64,000 nucleotides of DNA, taken from assembly GCF_025370935.1 (NCBI RefSeq), contig NC_133482.1, positions 16,702,852 through 16,766,851 on the forward strand, read 5' to 3'. Position 1 is the first letter of the stretch. Every line of letters starts with the position of its first letter. This DNA comes from Choristoneura fumiferana. Taxonomy: Eukaryota; Arthropoda; Insecta; Lepidoptera; Tortricidae. This document shows, one piece after another, positions 52,462 to 63,529 of the stretch. The position numbers and the translations under genes were made by a program. Under the pieces are notes generated by a model. It was not told the origin of the DNA, ran no database searches, and worked only from the letters and a program-made list of their open reading frames with translations.

Positions 52462-52735
52462 ATATAAAAATAAATCAATATCACGGGACAATTCACACCA
52501 ATTGACCTAGTCCCAAAGTAAGCTAAGCTAGTAAGCTAAGCTAGTAAACTAAGCAACGGATAAATATAATTATATAGATAGATACGAGTACATACTTAAA
52601 TACATATTAAACACCCAAGACCCGAGAACAAACATTCGTATTTTTCATACAAATATCTGTCCCGACACGGGAATCGAACCCGGGACCTCAAGCTTCGTAG
52701 TCAGGTTCTCTAACCACTAGGCCATCTGGTGGTGG
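52462..52735 (-). repeat. SINE family B, minus, with complete head
   Basis: As at 41418, but the head is intact: CTCTAACCACTAGGCCATCT (A-box complement) and GGGAATCGAACCCGGGACCT. It also has a tandem repeat of AAGCTAAGCTAGTA in the tail. Confidence 0.8.
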
Positions 52736-53904
52736 TGATGGTCTGGTCTGGTCGTAACTCGAACAATCCGTTGAGGAAGAGAGGTTCCCGCATGGCGACT
52801 TCGAACCGTAAAGCGAGACGTTGGCGTGCTTTCCACTACGCTCTCTGACCATCACTAGTATTGCGGGCAACCGGTGACGCATTGTTATTCATTGTGGCGT
52901 TCTGATCGGCCTTTCCTTCGTCACAATGAATTTTGATCTTCCTGAATGGCAAATTCAACTAATGTCTTAAAGCATAATAATGTTAAGAACATGCATTTAA
53001 GAGCGTTTATACCTGCTGAGCTGGCAACGTAGCATTTTTGTTAGTTTTTCTCGATTATTCCATAAAAAAAATAATGAAAATTAAAAAAATGTGGTCTGTT
53101 AGAACTGTCCTTAATTACTCGTATATAAATTAATGTGTCTACTGCAATAATTATTCGTGATAGACTTGTAATTATTTAAAAACCGTTACCTAATAAACCT
53201 TTGTTCGTTTTTTTTTTTTTTTAAGTAGGTGGGGATTCACAAGGCTGGAAACATTAGGCGCGCAGGTTAGGACTTTACCTTCATTACTGAATCTATGACC
53301 GTGTAGTAAACAATTTGTCAGTCGAGGTAGCTTCGTTGCTTATTTATTATTTAAAAAAATAAATTACACGTTCCAACTTGTTTGCAAGAAAAGGGTACAT
53401 TTTGTTTGTAACAAGTCAGAAGAAGTTTAGTTAGATTTAGTATGCTACGTTTAGTTAGGAATTCTTGGAGGAATTCTTAATTTGATTGTTTCTTTGAACT
53501 AAAGGTTATTCGTAGTTTAGTTTGGAAAGGGTATACAATGTATACAATTGGATGGATGAAAGTTTTTTTTATATGGACACTGTTGCCCTGCCGTTGGATT
53601 ATGTTTGCCTTTTCATCTACTTAATGAAAACATATATTTTTATGGAATTCGGACTACATACCTAATTATTTATTTATGAGTAGTAAAATAGGTTATTTCC
53701 TATGTCTTCGGTATTTTGAGAAATTCGCTGTGTTTCTATAAAGATAATATAGATCATGCCAAATTTCAACTTCTTAGATGAAAATTTTTCAAAAATATTC
53801 TGATGTGAGTAAAATTAGGGCTATTCGTAGTAAAAGTAGACAGTTAGTTACAGAATTTAACTTGCAAGTAAAACATTTAAATATTGTCTGATAAACAAAT
53901 TTTC

Positions 53905-54145
53905 GGGGTCGCACCTCTGAGTTTTTCGAAATTCGTGTGCGGAATTACATTTGAAATTTACCACGAGCTTTGCGGTGAAGGAAAACATCGTGAGGAAACC
54001 TGCACAAACCAGCGAAGCAATTCAATGGTGCGTGTAAAGTTCCCAATCCGCACCGGGCCGCGTGGGAACTAAGGACCAAGCCCTCTTGTTCTGAGAGGAG
54101 GCCTGTGCCCAGCAGTGGGACGTATATAGGCTGGGATGATGAAAC
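53905..54145 (+). repeat. SINE family A, plus, further truncated
   Basis: As at 42845, but the B-box segment is deleted, so it starts at CGCACCTCTGAGTTTTTCGA. Confidence 0.8.
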
Positions 54146-55064
54146 AAATTTTAATATACTTATCCACTTCATCTAAGGTTTGGGCTATTCTATGTGATCA
54201 TCGGGCAGTTGGAACTTTTTTTGTATTAAAAATACGTTTTTTTTCTGCACAAAATTAACATTGATTAGCCTTACTTTTTCTCGATTAACCCATTTCAAAT
54301 TACAAATTTAATTCAAAAAATATTAACAAAAACCCCTAAATACCGGAACAAATCCGAGTTTATTCAAATCCACGCAAACCCGCGCGCCGTAGATAGTCAA
54401 ATAATAATTAAAATTTACATTTCATCCCCGGACGAGGGTAGACGATAATCCGGGCAAGTCCATTTTACGCCGTATTTTAAAGGCTAGTCCATTTATTTCG
54501 TTTTAAATTGGAAGGGTTGTGCGAAATATGGGCGATGCTTTTGATACCACAGTGTAGTATTAAAAAAATAATTAAATCTGTGTCACATTAATTTAATTAT
54601 CTCTTCCTAAATACATCTTAATGCAGGACACAAGACTGCCCGTAGAATGAAAGGACTGGGACCATAGATCCCACGGGTGCCCAGTGTGGATTGGGAATTT
54701 AAAAAAAAACCTACGCTGAACTTCACTTGTACCTACTGAAACTTGAAAAAATGTAGTTTTGGTGACAATACACGCACAGTCAACAAAAATATGGTCAGAA
54801 AAAAGAGCTTGTACTAAAAATGTTTTTTTTTTTTTAACAAAAACTTTTTTTTTTTGTCAATTAAATAAAAAAAATCTGAAGATATAGCCAGTTAGTCCCG
54901 CGTGACGTCACGTCGCGCGGTACTTTTTAGCGCCGCGTGACGTTACGGGCCTGCACTTCCGAACTTTCTTCCGGACAAGCTTCATCTGTGTCATTGGTGT
55001 TCGATTGACAAAAGAAAAAAATATATAACAAAAAATTTAACCGACTACAAAAAAACCATGAAAA

Positions 55065-55217
55065 TAATTTTCTACCAGTCTGAGGTCGGTGACAGTACGA
55101 GCCAGCAGGAGTGGACCTATAGTGGTCTACCTCACCTACAAAATATAACTATATATTGGGCTTAAATCACTCTTGCTGGCTCGTGCTGAGGACCGACTTC
55201 AGACTGGTAGAAAATTA
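55065..55217. mobile_element. Hairpin MITE (TTTTCTACCAGTCTGAG)
   Basis: TAATTTTCTACCAGTCTGAG and AGTACGAGCCAGCAGGAGTG at the left pair with CACTCTTGCTGGCTCGTGCT and TTCAGACTGGTAGAAAATTA at the right, around a ~55-bp loop. No coding. Confidence 0.75.
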
Positions 55218-55610
55218 TCCAATATTTCGAAGCATTTGAAGTGTGGGCCTATAGACGCATGTTGGGCATTAGCTGGACACATCGAGTGACCAACGTTGAA
55301 GTGCTTCGCCGTGCTGGGAGGACAGGACACGCCAATTGATGCAGACCATCAAAAAAAAGGAAAGATTGCCTATCTAGGTCACGTATTAAGACACGACAGA
55401 TACGAACTCTTTCAACTGATAATGATGGGCAAAGTGGCAGGCAAAAGAGCAGTGGGTCGTAGGAAGAAATCGTGGCTACGCAATATCCGGGAATGGACGG
55501 GAGTTAAGAACATCGCGGAGCTTTTTAGACTGGCAAAGACCGATTCAGATATGCGGAGCTGACTGCCAACCTTCACTAGTTGGAGAGGCACTTGAAGAGA
55601 GAGAGAATAT
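55218..55610 (+). pseudogene. RTE-like LINE ORF2 C-terminus
   Basis: The frame reads FEVWAYRRMLGISWTHRVTN with VEVLRRAG, then after a break GKIAYLGHVLRHDRYELFQ, GKRAVGRRKKSWLRNIREW and an ending at DSDMRS (55559-55561). The order Y-R-R-M-L / I-x-W / L-G-H-x-x-R-x-x-R-Y-E-L / GRRKKSW-LRN is the C-terminal region of RTE-type endonuclease/RT proteins. RT catalytic motifs are not present. A stop/frame change at about 55340 marks decay. The part from 55296 is open (88 codons). Confidence 0.75.
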
Positions 55611-56553
55611 TTCCTGACAATGACGTATTTACATGTTGGCAACAGACATGTCACATATTGTGTCAAGCACAACACAAGAGCCTAAGCAACTCCAAGGTCA
55701 ACGTTTGCCATGTTTGTCCGGAATACAATAACGCACTTGCAAGCATCCAAGCGTTTGTATAGGCTTGGAGCTCGACGTTTGCCGGTTCTCGGCAATCGTG
55801 TGAATGTAGCATTAAACTAATAACCGTACTAGAGCACCGAACACTAGCTACGGTCACGAGCGTTAATTTGGGACCCAATTCGTGAAAAAATCCTTTGAAT
55901 CATACAAAATGACAGATATTCGATCTTAAGTGAGTCCCAACTTACGATATGGATACAGCTGATAGAAACAAAACACCTTCCTCTTTATAAATTTCATTCG
56001 AGACTGAAAAGAATATGATCTACCCACACATTGTAAGGCGTACTCCTGAATTTACCCACATATGTCACACAAGCCAGAGGCTGTAGTCCAATCCAGTGCT
56101 CCGGCATGGGTAAATCCCCTGTATTTTGCTGGACGATTAGGACACTGTTTCTACTAGTGCGAAAGGGAGCAGCGATGATGATCTCTTTCTGATTGAGTGG
56201 AAACCATCCATCTGCCTCTCCGAAAAGATGGTCGAGGCACTGCCTCATCTCGGTAGTCCAAATAGCATCCTTGTCAAGGAAGAAACCAATGGGGATCAAC
56301 AAAAAAAGCCCCACCTAAACACCCCACAGATCCTAACCGGAGAATCTCCCGGTTTTCCAACAAATGGCTGAATCAAGACTGTGGATACTACACAGTTGGA
56401 TAAGAAACCCCCTCGAACTCTCTCCTCCCCGTAGTAAGCTCCAGGGAGTTGTAAACGTGCAGCCGGGTTTTTTAGCCAGTGAGAGTCGGAAAATGTCATG
56501 GTCCTCTCTTCCCTGATGTCTTTAATGGATATTTCATATTGTCTGACATCTGG
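55611..56553. other. Unclassified, probably retroposon-derived
   Basis: Moderate GC content. Two overlapping minus ORFs (55994-56314, 56296-56559) have no domain. The region directly precedes the plus-strand repeat at 56554, so it may be the upstream part of that element. Confidence 0.35.
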
Positions 56554-56725
56554 TAGCATGGTGTACGGTTGTGTTGCTCTGAAGATGGGTTTGTGTCATT
56601 TATGTGTGTTCTTACAGTGTGGAGGTGGAGGTGAAGGAACTGCATGAACACGCATATCTTACAAAAAGTTAGCTATCATAAGGTCGCGGGTGAGCAAATA
56701 AATTGTTTTAGTTCATTAAACGATC
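56554..56725 (+). repeat. Retroposon 3' region, plus strand
   Basis: GGTAGCATGGTGTACGGTTG, GTGTGTTCTTACAGTGTGGA, GGAACTGCATGAACACGCAT, ATAAGGTCGCGGGTGAGCAA: the complement of 39925-40240. It shows that the first arm of the 40217 hairpin is the ancestral sequence. Confidence 0.7.
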
Positions 56726-56832
56726 GTATTGCCTAACGTTTCTGGCGCTCGCGATCGCAATGACAGTTTTTGTATGCGACATCTGTCGTTTGATTGCGAT
56801 CGCGTGACTCAGAAACGTCAGAAACGAATACG
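56726..56832. mobile_element. Hairpin MITE (GCGATCGC core)
   Basis: CGTATTGCCTAACGTTTCTG with GCGATCGCAATGACAG pairs with CTGTCGTTTGATTGCGATCG and CAGAAACGAATACGGCC. About 107 bp, mostly stem. Confidence 0.65.
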
Positions 56833-57453
56833 GCCTTTGGCCCTTACGATGACAACCTCAAAAAAAAACTGAATGCATCATTCTGTATTGAACGCTAATT
56901 AAACGGAAACCTGTCTGTCTCAATTGAACATTTGTTTAAGGTGTTGCGAAAAAAATTCGTCAATTTTATCACGCTCGGCTCATCGTATGGTAATTGTATG
57001 TGTGCATGATTAAAGGGGATTTAGTCTGCCTCACCAAATTGTTATTTATCAGTCCCTTTGCTGACGGCAAAGTCCACTCGCTGTGGGTTAGCATTAAAAA
57101 ACGTTTTTTTTTTTTAATAAATCCGATGGCTTCATTTTGTTTTTATCCAAATGCGATATCGGATGTTATGTAATTACGCCGTTGTGTGAATTTTTTCTTT
57201 CTATGTTTTCAGGGTTCTGTACTCGAAGGGTTGTAAAAGTTACCCTATTCATTTAACTACACTATTCATCTGTACGTCATGGAACAGTGTCTCATCCATA
57301 GAATAGCTGAAAAAAAAAAATAAGTACTTATTACTATTGCTGCTACAACAACAAAAGTTATAAAAATATAAATTATGTGGTCCCAACTTACCAATATTAA
57401 ATGACCCCACACTGTGTACATTTTACTAATAAGCCGGCTAACTATCTATAAAT
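56833..57453. other. No features seen
   Basis: AT-rich sequence. Confidence 0.4.
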
Positions 57454-57465
57454 TTGTACGGAATC

Positions 57466-57674
57466 ATATTAAATATAATAACCCGGATAACTCACGTCTT
57501 AAATCGAGTTTAGCTCGACATGTTTCGGGCTAATTCGTAGCCCTTCGTTTTCGGAGCAACGCGACTCAGCGGCTGCTGCAACACGCGCACTGCGATAAAC
57601 TCGATTTAAGACGTGAGTTATCCGGGTCATTATATTTAATATGAGTGAGTCTCACGGTAGTTTCATGTTCAAAA
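57466..57674. mobile_element. Foldback retroposon with 12-bp direct repeats
   Basis: Left arm ATATTAAATATAATAACCCG with AACTCACGTCTTAAATCGAG. Right arm AAACTCGATTTAAGACGTGA with ATTATATTTAATAT. The unpaired 3' extension is GAGTGAGTCTCACGGTAG then TTTCATGTTCAAAA. TTGTACGGAATC is duplicated at 57454-57465 and 57675-57686. The loop contains GCAACGCGACTCAGCGGCTG. Confidence 0.8.
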
Positions 57675-57686
57675 TTGTACGGAATC

Positions 57687-59289
57687 CTCGACGCATGAGT
57701 ACGCCTCGCACTTGGTTGGCTTAATTATTCTTTTCAATATACCATAATATTTCATAATCTTAATCAGCAACTTTTGAAATTACTTAAAAGAAAAACAGCC
57801 CTGTGAGAGTCAGGCAGACAGATAAAAATATGGTCACTGTAGGAGCACTAATAGCGCTCCAAGGACAATTAGGGCACATTCACCTAAACTCATCAATGTA
57901 AAAAACGAACCTAATACAAATTCGAACACAACACTAACTACACCTTAACTACCCATTACCATAATAAGACGTTAAAACTAATGGTTCAAATATAATTAGA
58001 ACCCCAAATCCTCAAACAATCCCGTAATAAACAACTTTAACTGCCCAAAAAAACTTCAAAAGGACCAAAATACCTTCAACTCAGTTTCTGAGAGGGATCT
58101 CGTTTAAACAAAAACGATTTGATACTTAGGGAAAGAAAAAAAGAACCGACGAAACCCCAGATGCGTGCGCGCAGACAATGATCTGTTTATCGTATCACAT
58201 GTGGGGATATGATTTTGGCGCGTGCCACTTGGGATTTTAAGATTAGTACCTACCTGGGCAACTATATTAAGCTTTGCTCGGAGTTTTTTTGTTACCTAAA
58301 TCGTGTTTGTTTGGGGAAAATAGATATTTAACTAAGCTTTACATATTTAAATTAGCCCTACATCCCTGTATTATTATTATTTTGTATTTTTTCTTTAATT
58401 GTATACTGTAGTTTTTAAGTATTTTATTTATAAAAAAAATATCTTTCTGCCAAGTTTCTTGCGACGCATTCTTCTTGGCAATGATGGTTTAGTGTTCATT
58501 GAGTTATATCAATTTGGGGAGAGTCACTGAGTACAAACCAAGGATACTGTTAACTATTATTTATTCCCAAAAGGACGAGTACACAGTCTTATGGGCGAGA
58601 GACTACTGGCAAGCCCGTCGGTATAACTTATAAAGATATCGCTATATGGGTAGCTATACAACTGTGTCGCTACAATGGTCTTTCCAAAAGCGCTGGTAGT
58701 TTAAAAAATGACGTGCAAAAGTGCCCATTGCGGCCTATTTACTGAATAAATGATTTGAATTTTGTATTTTACAAGCAACATCTTTCAAGATAAACGACAT
58801 TGATCACCATTAATTAGATAATAAATTATCAATTTTCACGAAAGGTTCGTATTATACAAGGTATTAATTAAATAACTGAAAACATCAAACACCAAAAAAT
58901 ATTTTTTTCATTTTAAGTTAGTTGATTGCATTTATTTTCGAATACCTTTATTATAAAAAAAAATATTTGATTTCTAACTCATCACTCATATCATAATTGG
59001 TATTTGTAATTTGGCTTTAACATTTTTAGAAGAAAATCAATTTGACAGCAAAATGGCCAGTAATAAATGAGTTAAGTATGCAACATACATGTGAGCCTTT
59101 TGTATTCATAATTTACTGGGAACAATAAGAAAGGGATTTAAAAACACAAACAAAACCTGATTTAAAACTTTCTGGTGTTCAGTTATTTAATTAACACCTT
59201 GTGTAAGTCCGAGCGCGTTGCATATGCGCGGGTGTAGTTTCTGGAAATCGGAGCCGAAAAATTGGCACAGCTTTTGATTACAGACCTGC
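57687..59289. other. No features seen
   Basis: 1.6 kb of AT-rich sequence with no recognised repeat, ORF or structure. Confidence 0.4.
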
Positions 59290-59410
59290 AGGGCTACTAC
59301 GAAACTCGAAGTTTCTGTCGTGCGGTCCCTCTGTCACTTATACTATTTAATACGAGAACGAGAGGGACGGTACGATACGAACTTCGAGTTTAGAGTTTCG
59401 TAGTAGCCCT
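59290..59410. mobile_element. Hairpin MITE C, copy 4
   Basis: AGGGCTACTACGAAACTCGA at the left, GTTTCGTAGTAGCCCT at the right; GTCGTGCGGTCCCTCTG pairs with GAGAGGGACGGTACGAT. Confidence 0.85.
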
Positions 59411-59952
59411 GCTGCTTTTTAATTGTACCCGAGCTAAACCGGAGCGGTCGCTAGTATTGGAATAAAAATAAGCCCTTGTGTTATTAAATTAAGCCGTTTT
59501 AGCATAAAAGGGTAACAAACCCATTCAGTTAGCCGTTAATTTATAAAACATTAATAGAATAATAAGGATTAGCAAGTTAACAAAATAAAACTCTCGTTCC
59601 ATATTGTTACTGAATAAACTAACACATTTTCCTTTTCGCTGGTTCCACGAAAGTAAACCAATAAAGAGTTCTAGAAACCCGGTTTTTATTAGAAAACCGT
59701 TCTTTGTTCTTTATCCGGGAATTCAATTTCAGCTGTTTGGTCGCAAGTGGAGCATAGCGGCAGCTGGTGACTGTCTGTCTATCCGTGTTCCGCTAACTCC
59801 TAAACAAACAAACTGTTGCTGCATTGTGTAAATAATTGGGTTCTGCCCTTCCACTGAGTTGGAAAATCTTTACAGTTCTCAGAGTAAAACAAGGAATTCG
59901 AGTCGCATACATTGCAGCGCTCGGTCCAGTGATTCTAAGGATGCAAAACTTA
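59411..59952. other. No features seen
   Basis: AT-rich sequence. ORF 59604-59831 has no domain. Confidence 0.4.
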
Positions 59953-60089
59953 CCTCCTGTTTCACCACCCATTGAAATAATTTATTTGACGGATAAATGA
60001 GATGTCGTCTCTTTTTGTTTTGTTCGAATAGACGGCGGCATCACATTTATCTGTCAGTTAAAATTAATCAATGGGTGGTGAAACACCCC
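59953..60089. mobile_element. Hairpin MITE A, copy 3 (decayed)
   Basis: CTCCTGTTTCACCACCCATT at the left, AATGGGTGGTGAAACACCCC at the right, followed by TTAAG. The middle has the same CGTCTC...TTTTGTTTTGTTCG sequence as copies 1 and 2. Confidence 0.75.
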
Positions 60090-60129
60090 TTAAGCCTTTG
60101 CATTTTTTTCAGACAGTTAAAATCCAGAA

Positions 60130-60552
60130 GTTACATAAGTACTAGCGTATACCCACGGCTTCGCACGCGAAACTCATGAGATCTTTACCTAGTGCCATCC
60201 ACGAAGACGCGTGATTTTATCAAAATTAGACATTAATGACATTGTAACAAGAACCTCGTGAATGACTCTACCTATAGCAGTTAAATTGAAATTCCGGAAG
60301 TCGTGGTCGTGATTATGGACTTTAATGATTTTTTTTTAAAAGAGTCGTGCACATGACACACTTATTTTTATAATTAACTAGCTGTTGCCCGCGGCTTCGC
60401 CCCCGTTGTATTGTTTCTGTATTTTGTTCCATAAAAACCTTCTTCAGGCAGTAACGAACACAACAAAAAAAGAGTTAGCGAAATCGGACCAGTGGTTCCC
60501 GAGTTTAACGCTTAGCAACACATTTTACGATTCATTTTTATTTATATAGATA
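60130..60552 (+). repeat. Retroposon fragments (CCCGCGGCTTCGC family)
   Basis: 60135-60170 has ACTAGCGTATACCCACGGCT. 60377-60552 has AACTAGCTGTTGCCCGCGGC and TTCGCCCCCG, then AGCGAAATCGGACCAGTGGT and ends CATTTTTATTTATATAGATA. Common lepidopteran retroposon words; two separate pieces. Confidence 0.6.
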
Positions 60553-61026
60553 TTCGTGGTGTTACTTTTTCTTTAATTTTTTGTTTCATACTTAACGATT
60601 TTTAGGATCAGGATGTTGTTATATGGCACTCATTTTTATAGCCTACATTTTTTATAAATTTCTCGATAAAATATTATAAATTCTATTTATCTTCCTTGAA
60701 AGCAATTAATTATAAGGCAAATAATCAAGCATCTAATGTTCCCGCATCCAAACAACAAAAATAGAGGTTCGTCTCCCTCGTTCAACAGCTGTGGGAATAT
60801 CGAGTGACTGAGACAGGAGACGTGAAGTATCAAATTTTGTTTTTCAAAGCACGTCGATTTCCCCCAAGTTGGAAATTCAATTTACTTTTGGTTCGAATTG
60901 CAGATTCATATTTCAGTAGATGACAGCTGGCAACCCTGGCCACGCTCAAACGTCAAAATCGACACAGCTGTAATTTAATTATTAATATTATAGTGTAATA
61001 AGTAATAAAACATTAAAAACCGTTTA
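60553..61026. other. Spacer or LINE 5' UTR
   Basis: Nothing clear to about 60900. From about 60910 (GATGACAGCTGGCAACCCTG) the sequence may already belong to the 5' UTR of the LINE below. Confidence 0.4.
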
Positions 61027-61185
61027 ATGTTTAACAATAAGTGTTCGCGTAAAAAAGTATCATCGTACAACGCCTGTACATCTCAAAGTAAAATCTCGGC
61101 GGCGAGTAACGTCAGTGCAACGGACAATGTTCAAATATGCAACGTTAAAAAGGGAAGTATTGTCTCTATAAACCTAATAAATTAA
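61027..61185 (+). CDS. Short ORF, possible ORF1 N-terminus
   Basis: 52 codons: Lys/Arg-rich start (FNNKCSRKKVSSYNACTSQS), then Ser/Asn-rich. Its position ahead of the coiled-coil ORF and its composition suggest the N-terminal piece of ORF1, cut off by a stop. This is inference; it could be chance. Confidence 0.4.
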   Translation: MFNNKCSRKKVSSYNACTSQSKISAASNVSATDNVQICNVKKGSIVSINLIN

Positions 61186-61525
61186 CATTAGGGCGTTAAC
61201 ACTTATGGAATTAAATGCTTAAATTCATTAGCTCCTGATTAGCGTACATATTGTTGAGAATCTGACAGTAATTTCTAACCTCGTACCTACTTCTGTTACG
61301 AACCGGTCAGCTGTTCACGCTAGCTATAAATACTGTCTTTATTACCTATTTTATCATACAACTAGGCTATTTCGTATTACCTGGTCTTGCTTGTCACTTG
61401 TTCTCACAACTACTTCGTATTTCACTTATTAACCACCTCACTTCACTGCTTTTATGTTTGGTATATAGTTGCGTTGCGGTTAGTTTCAGGTGCGGTGGAG
61501 TCACTGTGGGTTACCTGAGCTCAAA

Positions 61526-62077
61526 ATGTCCAGCTCAGTGTTGACTCGCAAGGCCACTGCACGTGAACTCGATATCAAACTGAACGCAGCCCTTAAAGAA
61601 CTCAAGCAGTCTAAGGCGACGTGTGAGCAGCTACTTCGGGAACGTGACGATGGCGAATACGAGGTGCAGCAGATAGTGTCAAAGAACACCGAACTTAAAC
61701 GCGAACTAGCCGACCTAGATGTGATGTACACGGATGTTGAAGAACAACGCGACCGACTGCTGGAGACAGTTTGCAAATTACAACAGTGCTGTGACGTTCA
61801 CGAGCAAACACTTCAACGAGTAGACGAGCTCGAGTATGAGCTCGCCGCCTCCCACGAATTTGTTCGCCAACTACAGGAACAGATTGAACGCCAAGAAGCC
61901 GAGAACACCCAACGGCTGTATGACGAAATAATGCCAGCACCAAACGTCTCCTCAACACGACCGGCAATAGGTTCTTCTGGGTCACCGGTTGTAATAGATT
62001 TGACTAAGGACACTTCTTTTGAGTCTACATCAGTGTTTTTTCAAAGTCATAATAAATTTAAAAATATCTTAAATTAA
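61526..62077 (+). pseudogene. LINE ORF1, coiled-coil part 1
   Basis: The open frame begins at 61490, but the ATG at 61526 (TCAAAATGTCC) has a better context. Residues about 10-145 are almost continuous heptads rich in Glu, Leu and Arg (for example ELKQSKATCEQLLRERDD). After that comes a Pro/Ser linker and VVIDLTKDTSF, which resembles a SUMO-interacting motif (V-V-I-D-L). It breaks at 62077. No zinc knuckle is seen. Role: RNA-binding/assembly protein of the LINE. Confidence 0.65.
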
Positions 62078-62099
62078 ACAGGTTCATAAGAAGATCAAA

Positions 62100-62512
62100 A
62101 AGACTATATAAACAATCACAGTGTTCATAAAAATACAATTTTATATAAAGATCGTATAAGTATCTTAAACGAGCTAAAAACATGTAATGAAAAATTACAA
62201 CACAGTAGGTACGCTTATGTCACAGACACGTCCGGGCTACGGGAAGAAATAAACCGGTTAGAATGTTCCCTAAGGGACTTAACTAGCAAATACGAATTAT
62301 GTCAAAATCAAATTAGTGAACACATTTTGGCCGCGAACGAGCTTGTTGATTTATGTTCATTATAACGAACAGCGCGTCAATTCTTTGTTAGCGCGCGAGA
62401 GCGCATTGCAAACTAAATTACATAATCAGTCCGAGTTACCCGACCGCAGCGTGGACTTCTGTGACATATCTGTAGGTAATGATGGAAATATCTGTAAGAA
62501 TGTTAATAAACC
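62100..62512 (+). pseudogene. LINE ORF1, coiled-coil part 2 (frame-broken)
   Basis: A second heptad region in a new frame (ISILNELKTCNEKLQHSR, then LREEINRLECSLRDLTSKYE), ending at a stop near 62364. The frame then shifts again to NSLLARESALQTKLHNQSEL and SVDFCDISVG, stopping at about 62514. Together these continue the coiled-coil and lead into the esterase domain. Confidence 0.6.
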
Positions 62513-62518
62513 CTAGTA

Positions 62519-62905
62519 TTTTCTGATAGGATAGGAAAGGGATTGGGCAAATTATTGTATAATAATATATCAAACAGCTGTGTCATAAATAACTGTATGC
62601 CTAATGCCTCATTCAAACAAATAATTGAAAAAATTATGCTCACTCAGGTGACTAACCAGTCAACTATTGTATTAATGTTAAGTGACGGGTCCGACGTTAG
62701 GTGTTCGGACATAAAAACTGGGTTCGATTTACTATCAAAACTAGGTGTTAAAAACATTATTATAGGTGCGTTTCCCTATTCTGCTTCTCTAAATAAATCC
62801 AATAATCATTTATATCGTTTAAACAAATTATTGTTTAAGATGACGAGCCGTCATAGTGACGTTTTATTTTTTGACACTAATAATGTTATTAGTACTACCG
62901 ACTGA
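62519..62905 (+). pseudogene. LINE ORF1, SGNH-esterase-like domain
   Basis: The frame opens with FSDRIGKGLGKLL, which corresponds to the first SGNH block (Ser nucleophile neighbourhood; here SDR rather than GDS). A central TIVLMLSDGSDV and GVKNIIIGAFP match the later strands. The end has DVLFFDTNN and stops at 62903-62905. Esterase domains in ORF1 are known from CR1-like elements. Whether Ser-Gly-Asn-His are all kept cannot be settled by eye. Confidence 0.6.
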
Positions 62906-63049
62906 CGACCCCCGACAAGCTTGCTAAATCCTTAGCATGTTATATTAATTCCGTATTCGGAATTCACCCCCCTCCCCCGGCCCTGTTAGGACGACACCTT
63001 CAAGCGCGAATGTGTCTTTAAACTACCTACACCGACAATAGAGAAGCAA

Positions 63050-63529
63050 AGTAGTCTATCATTTCTACATCAAAATATAAATCGCTTCACTGGCAAAATA
63101 TTAGATTTAGAATTACTCTCTGAAAAGTTAAACTTAGATATTATCTGCTTAACAGAAACCTGGCTAAAAAAAGATTCAATGCAATTTAATGTACATAATT
63201 ATGCAATAGCCAGCGCCTTCTGCAGAGAATCTGCAGCAGGTGGCGGGTCTCTCATATTAGTGAAAAATGGTTTAAAGTTCAAAGAACGCAAAGACCTGTC
63301 CAGCCTTTCTGTTGAACGTGTATGCGAGATCGCTTCTGCGGAAACGGAACAGTATTTAATTTTATGTATATATAGACCACCAAACTCGAGTATTCCTTTT
63401 TTTATAAATACTATGGAAGATGTTCTAAGGAAATCAGTAAAACGTAATAAAGCGCTGGTGGTCTGCGGGGACTTTAATATCGATATTTTATCACAATCCG
63501 TTGAAAAGACCAGTTTATTTCTGTTTTAA
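63050..63529 (+). pseudogene. LINE ORF2, endonuclease domain (first frame)
   Basis: APE-type endonuclease motifs in order: FLHQNINRF (Asn), IICLTETWL (catalytic Glu), a glycine-rich AAGGGSLILVKNG, CIYRPPNS, and VVCGDFNID (Asp/Asn pair). The frame stops at 63527. This domain nicks the target DNA for target-primed reverse transcription. Confidence 0.8.

Larger units (their letters stand above)
48706..54855 (+). repeat. 6.1-kb duplicated segment, copy 2
   Basis: Parallel to 37709-43808 from AGGACTATTAAAAGCCATCA to a poly-T tract, after which the sequences part. Differences include an extra stretch of LINE coding sequence near 48790-48850, the missing hairpin near 51320, an insertion near 51640-51680 and small tandem changes near 52530. 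The component repeats are listed below. Confidence 0.9.

Noticed and set aside
55994..56559. Two overlapping minus-strand ORFs (106 and 87 codons)
   Set aside because: No recognisable motif. They lie antisense upstream of a plus-strand retroposon repeat, most likely in its sequence.
61501..62013. Minus-strand Ser/Arg-rich ORFs of 66-96 codons
   Set aside because: They are antisense to the LINE coiled-coil ORF. Ser/Arg runs are what the complement of Glu/Leu heptads gives.
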